Below are positions 8,417-15,659 of a DNA stretch of 64,000 bases, piece after piece. Origin of the DNA: Nonomuraea angiospora (lineage in GTDB: Bacteria > Actinomycetota > Actinomycetes > Streptosporangiales > Streptosporangiaceae); assembly GCF_014873145.1 (NCBI RefSeq), contig NZ_JADBEK010000001.1:7192001-7256000 (forward strand), in the 5' to 3' direction. A program made the translations under genes and the position numbers. The first letter of the stretch is position 1, and the number at the start of each line of letters is the position of its first letter. The notes beneath the pieces were generated by a model. That model was not told the DNA's origin, searched no databases, and saw only the letters and a program-made list of their open reading frames with translations.

Positions 8417-9453
8417 GTGCGACAGGAGTGGATATTTCTGTCGGCTTTTAACCTGCTCGCACTGCCGTCCCACCTCGCCGCAGCGCTCTTCGGGCACCAC
8501 TTCACCGACCTCCACGAGCCCTGGCGCGCCCTGTTCGCCACTCCCGCCTTCGCCCCGCAGCCGCACCTGCCCTTCGCCGAACGCGTCGAGCTGACCTACC
8601 GGCGGCTTCGCGACGTCAACGCCGCCATCGACGACGTCGCCAAATTCGTCGACGATCCCCAGCGCCTTGCCGCCTTCCACGAATGGGCGGGCGCGGTCGA
8701 CGGAGGGCTGGCCGCCATCGCCGGCATCCACTACAACCTGTTCCTGGGCAGTCTCGCCGATCACGGGCGCCCCCTGATCGGGTACGAACGCATCGGCACC
8801 TTCCTGTGCACCGAGCTCGGCTACGGCAACAACGCCGCCCAGCTCGAGACCACCGCCGTACGCGACCGGCACGGATTCGTCCTGCACACCCCCGGTACGG
8901 CCGCCGCCAGTTCATGCCCAACACCAGCCCCGCCGGCGGACCCAAGACCGGCGTCGTCTCCGCCCGGCTCCTCGTGGAGGGCGCCGACGAGGGCGTCATG
9001 CTGTTCCTCGTCCCCATGGACGCGCCCGGCGTGCGCGTCCAGCTCCTGCAACCGCGCATCGGGCCCCCGATCGACCACTGCCTGACCACGTTCACCCACG
9101 TACGCCTCGGCCCCGACGCGCTGCTGCAAGGCCCCCAGGGTCGTTTCGACTCCGACGGGACCTTCCGCAGCGACATCGGCAACCGCCGCCTGCGCCTGCT
9201 CGCCTCCATCGCGCGCGTGACCACCGGCAAGTTCTGCATGAGCGCCGCCGCCCTCGGCGGCGCCCGGCAGGCGCTCGCCCTCGCCGTCCGCTACGCCCAC
9301 ATCCGCCGCGCCGCGGCCCTCACCGGCCGCAACGCCACCCAGGTGCCCCTGTGGAGCTACCGCTCCCACCACGCCCCGCTGCTTGAGGCCCTCGCGACCG
9401 CGTACGCCGCCACGCTGCTCCACCGCACCGCGCTCACCCGCTGGGAACACGCG
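8417..9453 (+). pseudogene. Acyl-CoA oxidase/dehydrogenase-like gene, frameshifted and truncated
   Basis: From GTG 8417 one frame encodes an acyl-CoA oxidase N-terminal part (HYNLFLGSL, RIGTFLCTELGYGNNA, LETTAV, FVLHTPGTAA). Around 8900-8910 the homology moves to another frame, continuing as QFMPNTSPAGG, FTHVRLGPDALL, ALGGARQALALAVRYA and ending near LTRWEHA at about 9453. The joined product is roughly 345 residues against about 640 for the family, so the flavin/C-terminal oxidase domains are missing. The frameshift alone could be a sequencing error, but together with the truncation it points to a decaying gene. The following 40 bp before the merR end hold nothing. Confidence 0.75.
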
Positions 9454-9492
9454 CGATCTTGCTCAGCGGGCGCGGAAGGAAGACGAGATGCT

Positions 9493-10413
9493 CTATTGCC
9501 GGTTCTGCGTCCAGGTCTCTCCTGGGGCGGCCGAGAGGTGGCGCAGCGTGGCCTCGATCCAGCCGTACGCGATCGCCTGCTCCGATGGCCGCGGCCTGTC
9601 CTCGATGATCGACACCAGCTCCCACAGCCTGGCCGCGCGCGGGTCGTGCTCTTCGAACGTGCGCAGCAGCCCCTCGCGGCTCTGCCCCATCACCGCCAGG
9701 ATCCGATCGAGGATCGGCTCGGATTCGGGTGAGCCGGGCTCGATGCCCGCCCGCGAGGCGGTCAGCGCCTCGCGCATGATCTGGACGTTCATCTCGTGCC
9801 AGGCGTCGAAATCGCGGTCCTCCTCCCAGAACTCCGCGCTCTGCCGGCGCAGGGTGTCGCGGTAGTCCTCGTCGGCGAGCAGGCCGGCCAGCTCCAGCCA
9901 GGCGTCGAGCTGCGCGACGGTCGGCTCCTCGGGCAGCTCGGGGAGCATGGCGTCGCGCATGTGGGTCAGCCACTCGTGCCGGGCCTCGACGCCGCCGCCG
10001 ACCTCGTCGACGAACTCGTCCAGCAGGATCTCCATCTCGGCCGTGCCGAGCCGGCCGAGGGCGTGGAGCCGGCTCAGGTCCTCCTCGGCGGGATCGCCGT
10101 CGCGGGCGAGCGTCGCCCTGAGCACCGCCCTGGTCCGCTGGAGCGACTTGAGCTGCGTCTCGACCGCCTTGAGGTGGAGATCGAGAACGTCCCTCAGCGC
10201 GCGCTCGCCGAGCGAGCGGATCGTGGCCAGGTCGACCCCGATCTCCCTGAGCGTGCGGATCAGCTCCAGCCGCGCCCGGTCCTCGTCGCCGTAGAGCCGG
10301 TAGCCGGAGGGAGTGCGCTCGCGCTCGGGCAGCACGCCCGCATCCGAGTAGAAGCGGATGGTCTTCACAGGGAGGCCGGTCAGCTTCGCCAGGCGGCCGA
10401 TCGTGTAGCTCAT
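9493..10413 (-). CDS. MerR family transcriptional regulator
   Basis: 306 residues. N-terminal MerR winged helix (MSYTIGRLAKLTGLPVKTIR, then YRLYGDEDRARLELI), a dimerisation helix around 80-120 (LKAVETQLKSLQRTRAVL) and a ~190-residue mostly helical, acidic C-terminal domain rich in Trp (AWHEMN, FWEEDRD), plausibly the ligand sensor. It does not look like the TipAS drug-binding domain. Start ATG 10413 was chosen over a much longer open frame that runs back through the neighbour. It is divergent from the uL11 paralogue, with only 45 bp between starts, and a 19-bp palindrome there fits a MerR operator, so it probably controls both genes. Confidence 0.88.
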   Translation of the reverse strand: MSYTIGRLAKLTGLPVKTIRFYSDAGVLPERERTPSGYRLYGDEDRARLELIRTLREIGVDLATIRSLGERALRDVLDLHLKAVETQLKSLQRTRAVLRATLARDGDPAEEDLSRLHALGRLGTAEMEILLDEFVDEVGGGVEARHEWLTHMRDAMLPELPEEPTVAQLDAWLELAGLLADEDYRDTLRRQSAEFWEEDRDFDAWHEMNVQIMREALTASRAGIEPGSPESEPILDRILAVMGQSREGLLRTFEEHDPRAARLWELVSIIEDRPRPSEQAIAYGWIEATLRHLSAAPGETWTQNRQ

Positions 10414-10420
10414 AATTCCC

Positions 10421-10451
10421 TTGAGTCTCCAGTAACTGGAGACTTTAGCGT
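10421..10451 (+). promoter_or_regulatory. MerR-type promoter and palindromic operator for uL11 paralogue
   Basis: The perfect 19-bp palindrome GTCTCCAGTAACTGGAGAC (10425-10443) lies within a 19-nt spacer between TTGAGT (-35, 10421-10426) and TAGCGT (-10, 10446-10451). An overlong 19-nt spacer holding a dyad is the hallmark of MerR-activated promoters. Transcription would begin at about 10458, at or next to the ATG at 10459, so the mRNA would be leaderless. Confidence 0.75.
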
Positions 10452-10458
10452 AGCCGAC

Positions 10459-10884
10459 ATGGCGAAGCAGAAGATAGCCAGGGTCGTCACCCTGCACATT
10501 CAGGCCGGCGAGGCGGGCCCGGCGAACGTCGGCAAGGATCTCGGCCCACTCGGCATCAACCTCATGGAGTTCTGCCGGCAGTACAACGCGCAGACGCAGG
10601 ACCGGCGCGGGTTCGTGATCCCCGCGGTGATCACCGTGTACGAGGACAGGTCGTTCGAGGTCGTCACCAAGCAGCCGACCACCGCCTCGCTGATCCGGCG
10701 CGTCGCCGGGCTCGACGGCGGCAGCCCGCGCCCGGGCCACCAGAACGGCGGCTGGATCACCCGCGCCCAGCTCCGCGAGGTCGCCCAGGCCAAGCTCCCC
10801 GACCTCAACACCGCCGACCTGGACCAGGCCGAGAAGATCGTCGCGGGCACGGCCCGCTCCATGGGCCTCACCGTCCGGGATTAG
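10459..10884 (+). CDS. Divergent paralogue of ribosomal protein uL11
   Basis: 141 residues, full uL11 length, clearly homologous (GINLMEFC, ITVYEDRSF, GTARSMGL). uL11 with 23S rRNA helices 43/44 forms the GTPase-associated centre and the binding site of thiostrepton-like thiopeptides. In the N-terminal loop canonical uL11 reads PPVGP (Pro22, Pro23, Pro26 in E. coli numbering); here it is NVGK, with one proline lost, the other replaced by Asn, and Pro26 replaced by Lys. Those prolines contact thiopeptides and are known resistance sites. The gene stands alone next to a MerR gene, not in a secE-nusG-rplK-rplA operon, so a housekeeping rplK is expected elsewhere. An inducible alternative uL11 is inferred. 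Confidence 0.85.
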   Translation: MAKQKIARVVTLHIQAGEAGPANVGKDLGPLGINLMEFCRQYNAQTQDRRGFVIPAVITVYEDRSFEVVTKQPTTASLIRRVAGLDGGSPRPGHQNGGWITRAQLREVAQAKLPDLNTADLDQAEKIVAGTARSMGLTVRD

Positions 10885-10929
10885 CGGACGCGGACAAACC
10901 TGGTGCGCCGGAGCCCGCCCGGCCGGATC

Positions 10930-11355
10930 ATGGTCGGCATGGGAAGCTGCGTTTTCTGCGAGATCATCGCCGGGCGCGCCGAGGCCAGTGTCGTCCATGA
11001 GGACGACAGCGTGGTGGCCGTCCTGGACCACAAGCCGGCCACGGTCGGCCACGTGCTGGTGATCCCGCGCGTACACGTGGCCGGGCTGGCGGACGCCGAT
11101 GACGCCATCGGCACGGCGATCTGGCGCGCCGCACGGCGGGTGGCGGGCGCGCTGCGGGCATCGGGGCTGCGCTGCGACGGGGTGCGGTTGTCCCTGGCCG
11201 ACGGGGAGGCCGCCGGTCAGGACGTCTTCCATCTGCACCTGCACGTGGTGCCGCGCTTCCCGGGAGACGGCGTCGTGGTCACCGCCGACTGGAAGAAGCG
11301 GTCACGCGAGCTGCTCGACCAGGATGCGGCGCTGATCCGGGACGCCCTTGCGTGA
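10930..11355 (+). CDS. HIT family protein (nucleotide hydrolase/transferase)
   Basis: 141 residues. It shows the HIT histidine triad HLHLHVV near residues 102-108 and the N-terminal CVFCEIIAG, the usual zinc/cysteine start of HINT-like proteins, plus VLVIPRVHV. Such enzymes hydrolyse or transfer nucleoside monophosphates from AMP-lysine, Ap4A or similar substrates in the cytoplasm. It starts 45 bp after the uL11 paralogue and could be co-transcribed. ATG 10930 was chosen; ATG 10939 is a close alternative. Confidence 0.88.
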   Translation: MVGMGSCVFCEIIAGRAEASVVHEDDSVVAVLDHKPATVGHVLVIPRVHVAGLADADDAIGTAIWRAARRVAGALRASGLRCDGVRLSLADGEAAGQDVFHLHLHVVPRFPGDGVVVTADWKKRSRELLDQDAALIRDALA

Positions 11356-11567
11356 CCGCGGCGAAAACACCCCAGCGCCACGCCGCCCTTTTGTCCAAGA
11401 AAAGACGGCTCGATAATCGCCTGTTTTGATCATTTCCATCTTTTTCTCCAAGTCGATCCCCAACGCGAGTTATCTCGCCTTCGAGCGGGTACCTCAAGCT
11501 CGCACCATCAGGGGGATGTGACATTAAGTCCGATTCTTCCGAATCCGACCAACAGGGGGAGAAACAG

Positions 11568-12095
11568 GTGATTAATCACCGAAGCACGAGGAGCGCGCTG
11601 GCCTTTGCTCTGGCAGCGGCGGCGGTCAGTGGATTCGCGACTCTTACGTTTTCGGCGTCGGCGGACGCCACTGTCGTCACCGGCGTTCACAACACGACAG
11701 CAACCGCCATCAACCGCGCCACCGATCCACGGTCGGACAAGAACGAGAAGCCGACCCGCGCAGTCGACACGGCCTTCCAGGGCGAGTCGGACGGCCCCAA
11801 GAGGCAGCCGACCAAGTTCGTCGGGATCATCCGCGACGACAGGGTCGCGATCAGGGACCCGCGGACGAACCCGCAGTGGCACGAACTGACCTCGCTGCTG
11901 CCGCAGAACTTCGGCCGCCTGGTCGACATCTCCCTGGCCGCGCCCGACGAGGGCACCACCGTGCACGTCACCGTGCTGAACGAACACGGCAAGGTGGCCC
12001 AGACCAAGTGCACGGTCATCCCGACCCCCGGCACGAAGGGGACGCCGGAGTGGCCTGACAACTGCACCGAGTTCGTCGACCTCTCGCGGGGCTGA
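11568..12095 (+). CDS. Exported protein of unknown function
   Basis: 175 residues. A clear Sec signal peptide spans about 1-33 (hydrophobic ALAFALAAAAVSGFATLTF, cut near ADA). The mature part is polar, with WHELTSLLPQNFGRLVDISLA and two cysteines (CTVIPTPG and NCTEF) near the C-terminus that could form a disulfide. No family is recognised. Start GTG 11568 has a strong SD (GGGGGAG) upstream, and the preceding ~210 bp is less GC-rich, consistent with a promoter. A terminator follows its stop. Confidence 0.7.
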   Translation: MINHRSTRSALAFALAAAAVSGFATLTFSASADATVVTGVHNTTATAINRATDPRSDKNEKPTRAVDTAFQGESDGPKRQPTKFVGIIRDDRVAIRDPRTNPQWHELTSLLPQNFGRLVDISLAAPDEGTTVHVTVLNEHGKVAQTKCTVIPTPGTKGTPEWPDNCTEFVDLSRG

Positions 12096-12117
12096 GCAGC
12101 CTGAAGCATCACCCATG

Positions 12118-12153
12118 AATGCCGCGCCCGGAGAACCTGCCGGGCGCGGCATT
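12118..12153 (+). terminator. Intrinsic terminator
   Basis: A perfect 14-bp stem (12118-12131 with 12140-12153) and an 8-nt loop lie 23 bp after the exported protein gene and isolate it from the lasso cluster. The stretch 12154-12364 contains no gene and should hold the lasso promoter, which I could not define. Confidence 0.8.
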
Positions 12154-12364
12154 TCATTGCACCCTTTTGCTACATGTCTGTGACCGTAGGGCACTCCAGA
12201 TTCACCGATTGCACGATTTGTCACCCCCAGCGACCGCGTCATTTTGGGCGAATTATGCGCGGAAAACATGCTTTAGGGTCACTCGATGTTCGACCTGGAC
12301 GAAACGGCCGCAGGGCAGGCAAAGTCATCGGTGTAATGCAAGGAGCACGCCGAAAGGAAAACGC

Positions 12365-12472
12365 ATGAAGAGCTACGAGAAGCCCCGTCTTGTGGCGGCC
12401 GGATCCTTCCGCAAGGCCACCGGGCTCCTGTCACTGCACGGCAACGACCGCCTGATCTTCAGCAAGAACTGA
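12365..12472 (+). CDS. Lasso peptide precursor, citrulassin family
   Basis: 35 residues, too short for usual gene callers. The 20-residue leader has the YxxPxL recognition motif (Tyr4, Pro7, Leu9) and Thr19 at position -2 before the cut, both hallmarks of lasso leaders. The core is LLSLHGNDRLIFSKN. A macrolactam between Leu1 and Asp8 would give an 8-residue ring. Citrulassin A is LLGLAGNDRLVLSKN, so four positions differ (3, 5, 11, 12) while Arg9, the residue deiminated to citrulline in citrulassin A, is kept. AAAGGA lies 8 bases before the ATG. The processing genes follow at once. Confidence 0.93.
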   Translation: MKSYEKPRLVAAGSFRKATGLLSLHGNDRLIFSKN

Positions 12473-12476
12473 GTTC

Positions 12477-14327
12477 ATGCCCGACGGCGGCATGCTGAGC
12501 CGGCCGCACCACGGCGAGGCGTACTTCGTGGTCATCCCCGACCACGAGGCCGCGCCCGCCGTGGCGGCGGCCCTGCGTACGGCGACTGCCCGCGCCATCA
12601 CCCACGCCTCCGGACGGCCCTGGCTGGTCGGGCACTGGTCCGACGAGGAGATGACGGTGGCCGAGGCGGGCGCCACCAGGCTGGCGGTGATCGGCCGCTG
12701 CGCGATCGACGCCGAACGGCTGGCCGTGGAGGCGAGCCGGCTGCGTGACCCGGCGCACCTCGACCGGCTGGCCCGGACCCTGCCCGGCAGCTTCCACCTC
12801 GTCGCCGCGCTGGACGGCCGGTTACGCGTCCAGGGCACCGCGTCCGGACTCCGGCTGGTCTTCCACACGCGCGTCAACGGGCTCACCGTCGCCTCCGACC
12901 GCGCCGACGTGCTGGCCGCCGCCACGGGCGCCGAGCTCGACGTGCGGCGCCTGGCCGTACGGCTGCTCTGGCCGGTGCCCCATCCCCTGCCGCACCTCCC
13001 CCTCTGGCCGTCGGTCACCGCCGTCGAACCCGGCCATCACCTGACCGTCGCGGCGGACGGGGCGACCGCGGCGCACCGCCGCTGGTGGACGCATCCCGAG
13101 CCCGTCCGTACGCTGTCCGGCGCCGCCGAGGACGTCCGGCGGGCGCTCGACGACGCGGTCGGCGTGCGCACCAAGGCGGGCGGCACCGTGAGTTTCGACC
13201 TGTCCGGAGGGTTGGACTCCACCTCGCTGTGCTTCCTGGGCGCCGCCCGGCAGGAGGCGCACCTCATCGCCTCCACCTGGCCGGGCCGCGACCCGGCCGA
13301 CGACGACCTGCCGTGGGCCCGCCGCGCGGCGGCCCACCTGCGTGGCGCGGAGCATCTGGTCTGGCCGGCGGAGGAGTCGCCGCTGGTCTACGAGGACCTG
13401 CTGAGAATCGACGACACGCTGGACGAGCCGACCATCGGCGTCATGGACCGCGCCAGGGTGCTGGCGCACCTGCCCCGGCTGGCCGCCAGGGGCAGCAGGC
13501 TGCACGTGACCGGCATCGGCGGCGATCACGTGGCCTGGTGCTCGGAGGCGAGCTACCACCGGCTGCTGCTCAGGCGGCCCATGCTGGCGATCGGGCGGCT
13601 GCGCGGCTTTCGCGCGCTGTTCCACTGGCCGTACGGACCGATGCTCCGGACGCTGGCCGACCGCCGCTCCTACCGCCGCTGGCTGACCGGCTCGCTCGCC
13701 GACCTGCGCGCCCCGCTGCCGCCGCCGGTGACCGGCGCGCTGGGCTGGGGGATGCCGCCCCGGCTCTTCCCGTGGATCACTCCGGACGCGGGCCGCATGG
13801 CCGCCGAGGTGCTCGCCGAGACCGCCCCGTACGCCGAGCCGCTGGGAGCCGACCGGGGGCAGCACGCCGACCTGCACGCCATCCACGACACCTGCCGGAT
13901 CATCCGGCAGTGGGACCAGATGAGCGTCCGCGCGGGACTGCCGATGACCTCCCCCTTCCTCGACGACCGGGTGATCGAGGCGTGCCTGTCGGTACGCCCG
14001 CAGGACCGGGTGACGCCGTGGCGCTACAAACCCCTCCTGACGGCCGCGATGCGCGGCGTCGTGCCCGAGGAGTGCCTGCGGCGGACCAGCAAGGCGGAGG
14101 CCTCGCTCGACGCCGCAGAAGGACTGCGCCGCCACGGCCCCGACGTGCAGGCGCTCTGGGCGGACTCCCGGCTGGCCCGGCTCGGGCTGGTGGACACCGC
14201 TCTGCTCAAGGACCTCACCGCGCACCCCGACACGCCGGGACTGCGGGAGGCGATCCTGTACTCGACCATCGGCTGCGAGGTCTGGCTGCGGACCCTGGAG
14301 CCGTTCGACAAGGAGGACGGCCGATGA
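12477..14327 (+). CDS. Lasso cyclase (asparagine synthetase-like, protein C)
   Basis: 616 residues. An N-terminal Ntn-like region, without the catalytic Cys2 of asparagine synthetase, is followed by the ATP-pyrophosphatase domain with the PP-loop SGGLDSTS near residue 241 and GIGGDHVAW near 345. It adenylates the core Asp8 side chain and closes the ring with the Leu1 amine. The start lies 4 bp after the precursor stop, and the gene overlaps B1 by 4 bp (ATGA). Length and motifs match lasso cyclases of actinobacteria. Confidence 0.93.
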   Translation: MPDGGMLSRPHHGEAYFVVIPDHEAAPAVAAALRTATARAITHASGRPWLVGHWSDEEMTVAEAGATRLAVIGRCAIDAERLAVEASRLRDPAHLDRLARTLPGSFHLVAALDGRLRVQGTASGLRLVFHTRVNGLTVASDRADVLAAATGAELDVRRLAVRLLWPVPHPLPHLPLWPSVTAVEPGHHLTVAADGATAAHRRWWTHPEPVRTLSGAAEDVRRALDDAVGVRTKAGGTVSFDLSGGLDSTSLCFLGAARQEAHLIASTWPGRDPADDDLPWARRAAAHLRGAEHLVWPAEESPLVYEDLLRIDDTLDEPTIGVMDRARVLAHLPRLAARGSRLHVTGIGGDHVAWCSEASYHRLLLRRPMLAIGRLRGFRALFHWPYGPMLRTLADRRSYRRWLTGSLADLRAPLPPPVTGALGWGMPPRLFPWITPDAGRMAAEVLAETAPYAEPLGADRGQHADLHAIHDTCRIIRQWDQMSVRAGLPMTSPFLDDRVIEACLSVRPQDRVTPWRYKPLLTAAMRGVVPEECLRRTSKAEASLDAAEGLRRHGPDVQALWADSRLARLGLVDTALLKDLTAHPDTPGLREAILYSTIGCEVWLRTLEPFDKEDGR

Positions 14328-14581
14328 GCCTGCGGCTGAACGCCGATGTGTCCACCGCCGACACCGACTACGGCATCGTGCTGCTCAACCAGCGCAACGG
14401 CGACTTCTGGCAGCTCAACCCGAGCGGCGCGCTGGCCGTGCGGCGGCTGCTGGACGGCGACACCCCGGAGCGGGCCGCCGCGGCCTTGGCGGCGGAGTTC
14501 GAGGTCGGGCAGGAGGAGGCCCTGGAGGACGTGCTGGCGCTGCTGGAGCAGCTGCGGGCGGCCGGGTTGGTGGCGCCGTGA
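14324..14581 (+). CDS. Lasso RRE protein (PqqD-like, B1)
   Basis: 85 residues, a typical B1 size. It has the PqqD-fold features DYGIVLLNQRNGDFWQLN and a helical C-terminal half ending ALLEQLRAAGLV. B1 binds the YxxPxL motif of the leader and hands the precursor to the B2 protease. It overlaps both neighbours by 4 bp, so C, B1 and B2 are translationally coupled. Confidence 0.92.
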   Translation: MSLRLNADVSTADTDYGIVLLNQRNGDFWQLNPSGALAVRRLLDGDTPERAAAALAAEFEVGQEEALEDVLALLEQLRAAGLVAP

Positions 14582-15033
14582 CCGTTCCGAGCGCGCTGGA
14601 ACGGCCGCAAGGCATCCCGTGGCGGGCCAGGCTGGCGGCGCGGATCGCGGTGGGGGTGGCGTTCTCGCTGGCCGTGCTGCCGCCGCGGCGCCTGCGTACC
14701 GTGCTCGCCCTGCTCAGCCGGCGGGCCGGGCCCGCCACGTACGCCGAGGCCAAGGCCGCCAAGGACGCGGTGCTCGCGGTGAGCCTCACCTGCCTGGGCG
14801 TGCACGGCTGCCTTCCCCGGTCGCTGGCCACCGCCCTGCTGTGCCGGATGCGGGGCTCGTGGCCGACCTGGTGTACGGGTGTGCGGGTGAGACCCCCGTT
14901 CGGGGCGCACGCCTGGGTCGAGGCGGAGGGCAGGGCGGTGGACGAACCCACCCCGGACGGCTACCTCGCCCCCTTGATCACTGTCGCCCAGGGAGGTCAG
15001 GAGTCGCGCGGGACCACCAGGCCGGATTCGTAG
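14578..15033 (+). CDS. Lasso leader peptidase (transglutaminase-like, B2)
   Basis: 151 residues from GTG 14578. It carries the B2 catalytic set: Cys78 in HGCLPRSLA, His111 in GAHAWVEAEG and Asp122 in AVDEPT. It removes the leader after Gly20 of the precursor in concert with B1 and the cyclase. No lasso ABC transporter follows; the next genes are on the opposite strand and overlap its 3' end by 37 bp. Confidence 0.92.
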   Translation: MTVPSALERPQGIPWRARLAARIAVGVAFSLAVLPPRRLRTVLALLSRRAGPATYAEAKAAKDAVLAVSLTCLGVHGCLPRSLATALLCRMRGSWPTWCTGVRVRPPFGAHAWVEAEGRAVDEPTPDGYLAPLITVAQGGQESRGTTRPDS

Positions 15034-15659
15034 GCGAAGACCACGAGCTGGGCGCGGTCGCGGGCGCTGAGCTTGGCCATGGCCCGGTTGATGTGGGTTT
15101 TCGCGGTCAGCGAGCTGATCGCCATGTGGTCGGCGATCTGGTCGTTGGACAGGCCCCGCGCGACCAGGGCGACGGCCTCGCGTTCGCGGGCGGTCAGCTC
15201 CTTCAGCCCCGTGCCGGTGGCGGCGCGGAGCGGCTGGGTGACGTACCGGTTGATCAGCTTGCGGGTGATCGACGGCGCGAGCAGGGCGTCACCGCGCGCG
15301 GCGACGCGTACGGCGTGCAGGAAGTCCTCCGGCACGATGTCCTTGACGAGGAATCCGGCCGCGCCCGCGCGCAGCGCGTTGAAGACGTACTCGTCCAGGC
15401 CGTAGTTGGTCAGGATGACGACGTGCACCCCGGCCAGTGCCGGGTCGGCGGCGATGCGCCGGGTCGCCTCGATGCCGTCCAGGACCGGCATCCGGATGTC
15501 GATGAGCGCGACGTCCGGCAGGTGCCGTCTGACCAGGGCCAGGCCCTCCTTGCCGTCGGCGGCCTCGGCCACCACCTCGATGTCGTCCTCCAGGTCGAGC
15601 AGCGCGCGGAATCCGCTGCGGAGGAGCGGCTGGTCGTCGACCAGCAGGACCCGGATCAC
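14997..15659 (-). CDS. Response regulator, NarL/LuxR family
   Basis: 220 residues. Receiver domain with LLVDDQ, phospho-acceptor Asp54 (ALIDIRMPVLDG) and FLVKDI; LuxR HTH from about 150 (LTAREREAVALVARGLS, SLTAKTHI). Encoded 4 bp overlapped with its kinase (15656). It converges on the lasso B2 gene with a 37-bp overlap of coding ends. Two-component systems accompany some lasso clusters, but the convergent position makes a functional link uncertain. Confidence 0.9.
   Translation of the reverse strand: MIRVLLVDDQPLLRSGFRALLDLEDDIEVVAEAADGKEGLALVRRHLPDVALIDIRMPVLDGIEATRRIAADPALAGVHVVILTNYGLDEYVFNALRAGAAGFLVKDIVPEDFLHAVRVAARGDALLAPSITRKLINRYVTQPLRAATGTGLKELTAREREAVALVARGLSNDQIADHMAISSLTAKTHINRAMAKLSARDRAQLVVFAYESGLVVPRDS

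Noticed and set aside
9454..9492. Remnant of the acyl-CoA oxidase C-terminus in the merR 3' region
   Set aside because: Translations of all forward frames after 9453 show no further acyl-CoA oxidase similarity; the frame continuing to 9732 mirrors the merR gene.
9493..11244. Extended start of the MerR gene through the uL11 and HIT genes
   Set aside because: The MerR domain begins exactly at ATG 10413 with the divergent promoter just beyond. The extension is the shadow of the two + strand genes.
12822..14225. Minus-strand open frame opposite the lasso cyclase
   Set aside because: Codon-bias shadow of the cyclase gene; no domain resemblance.
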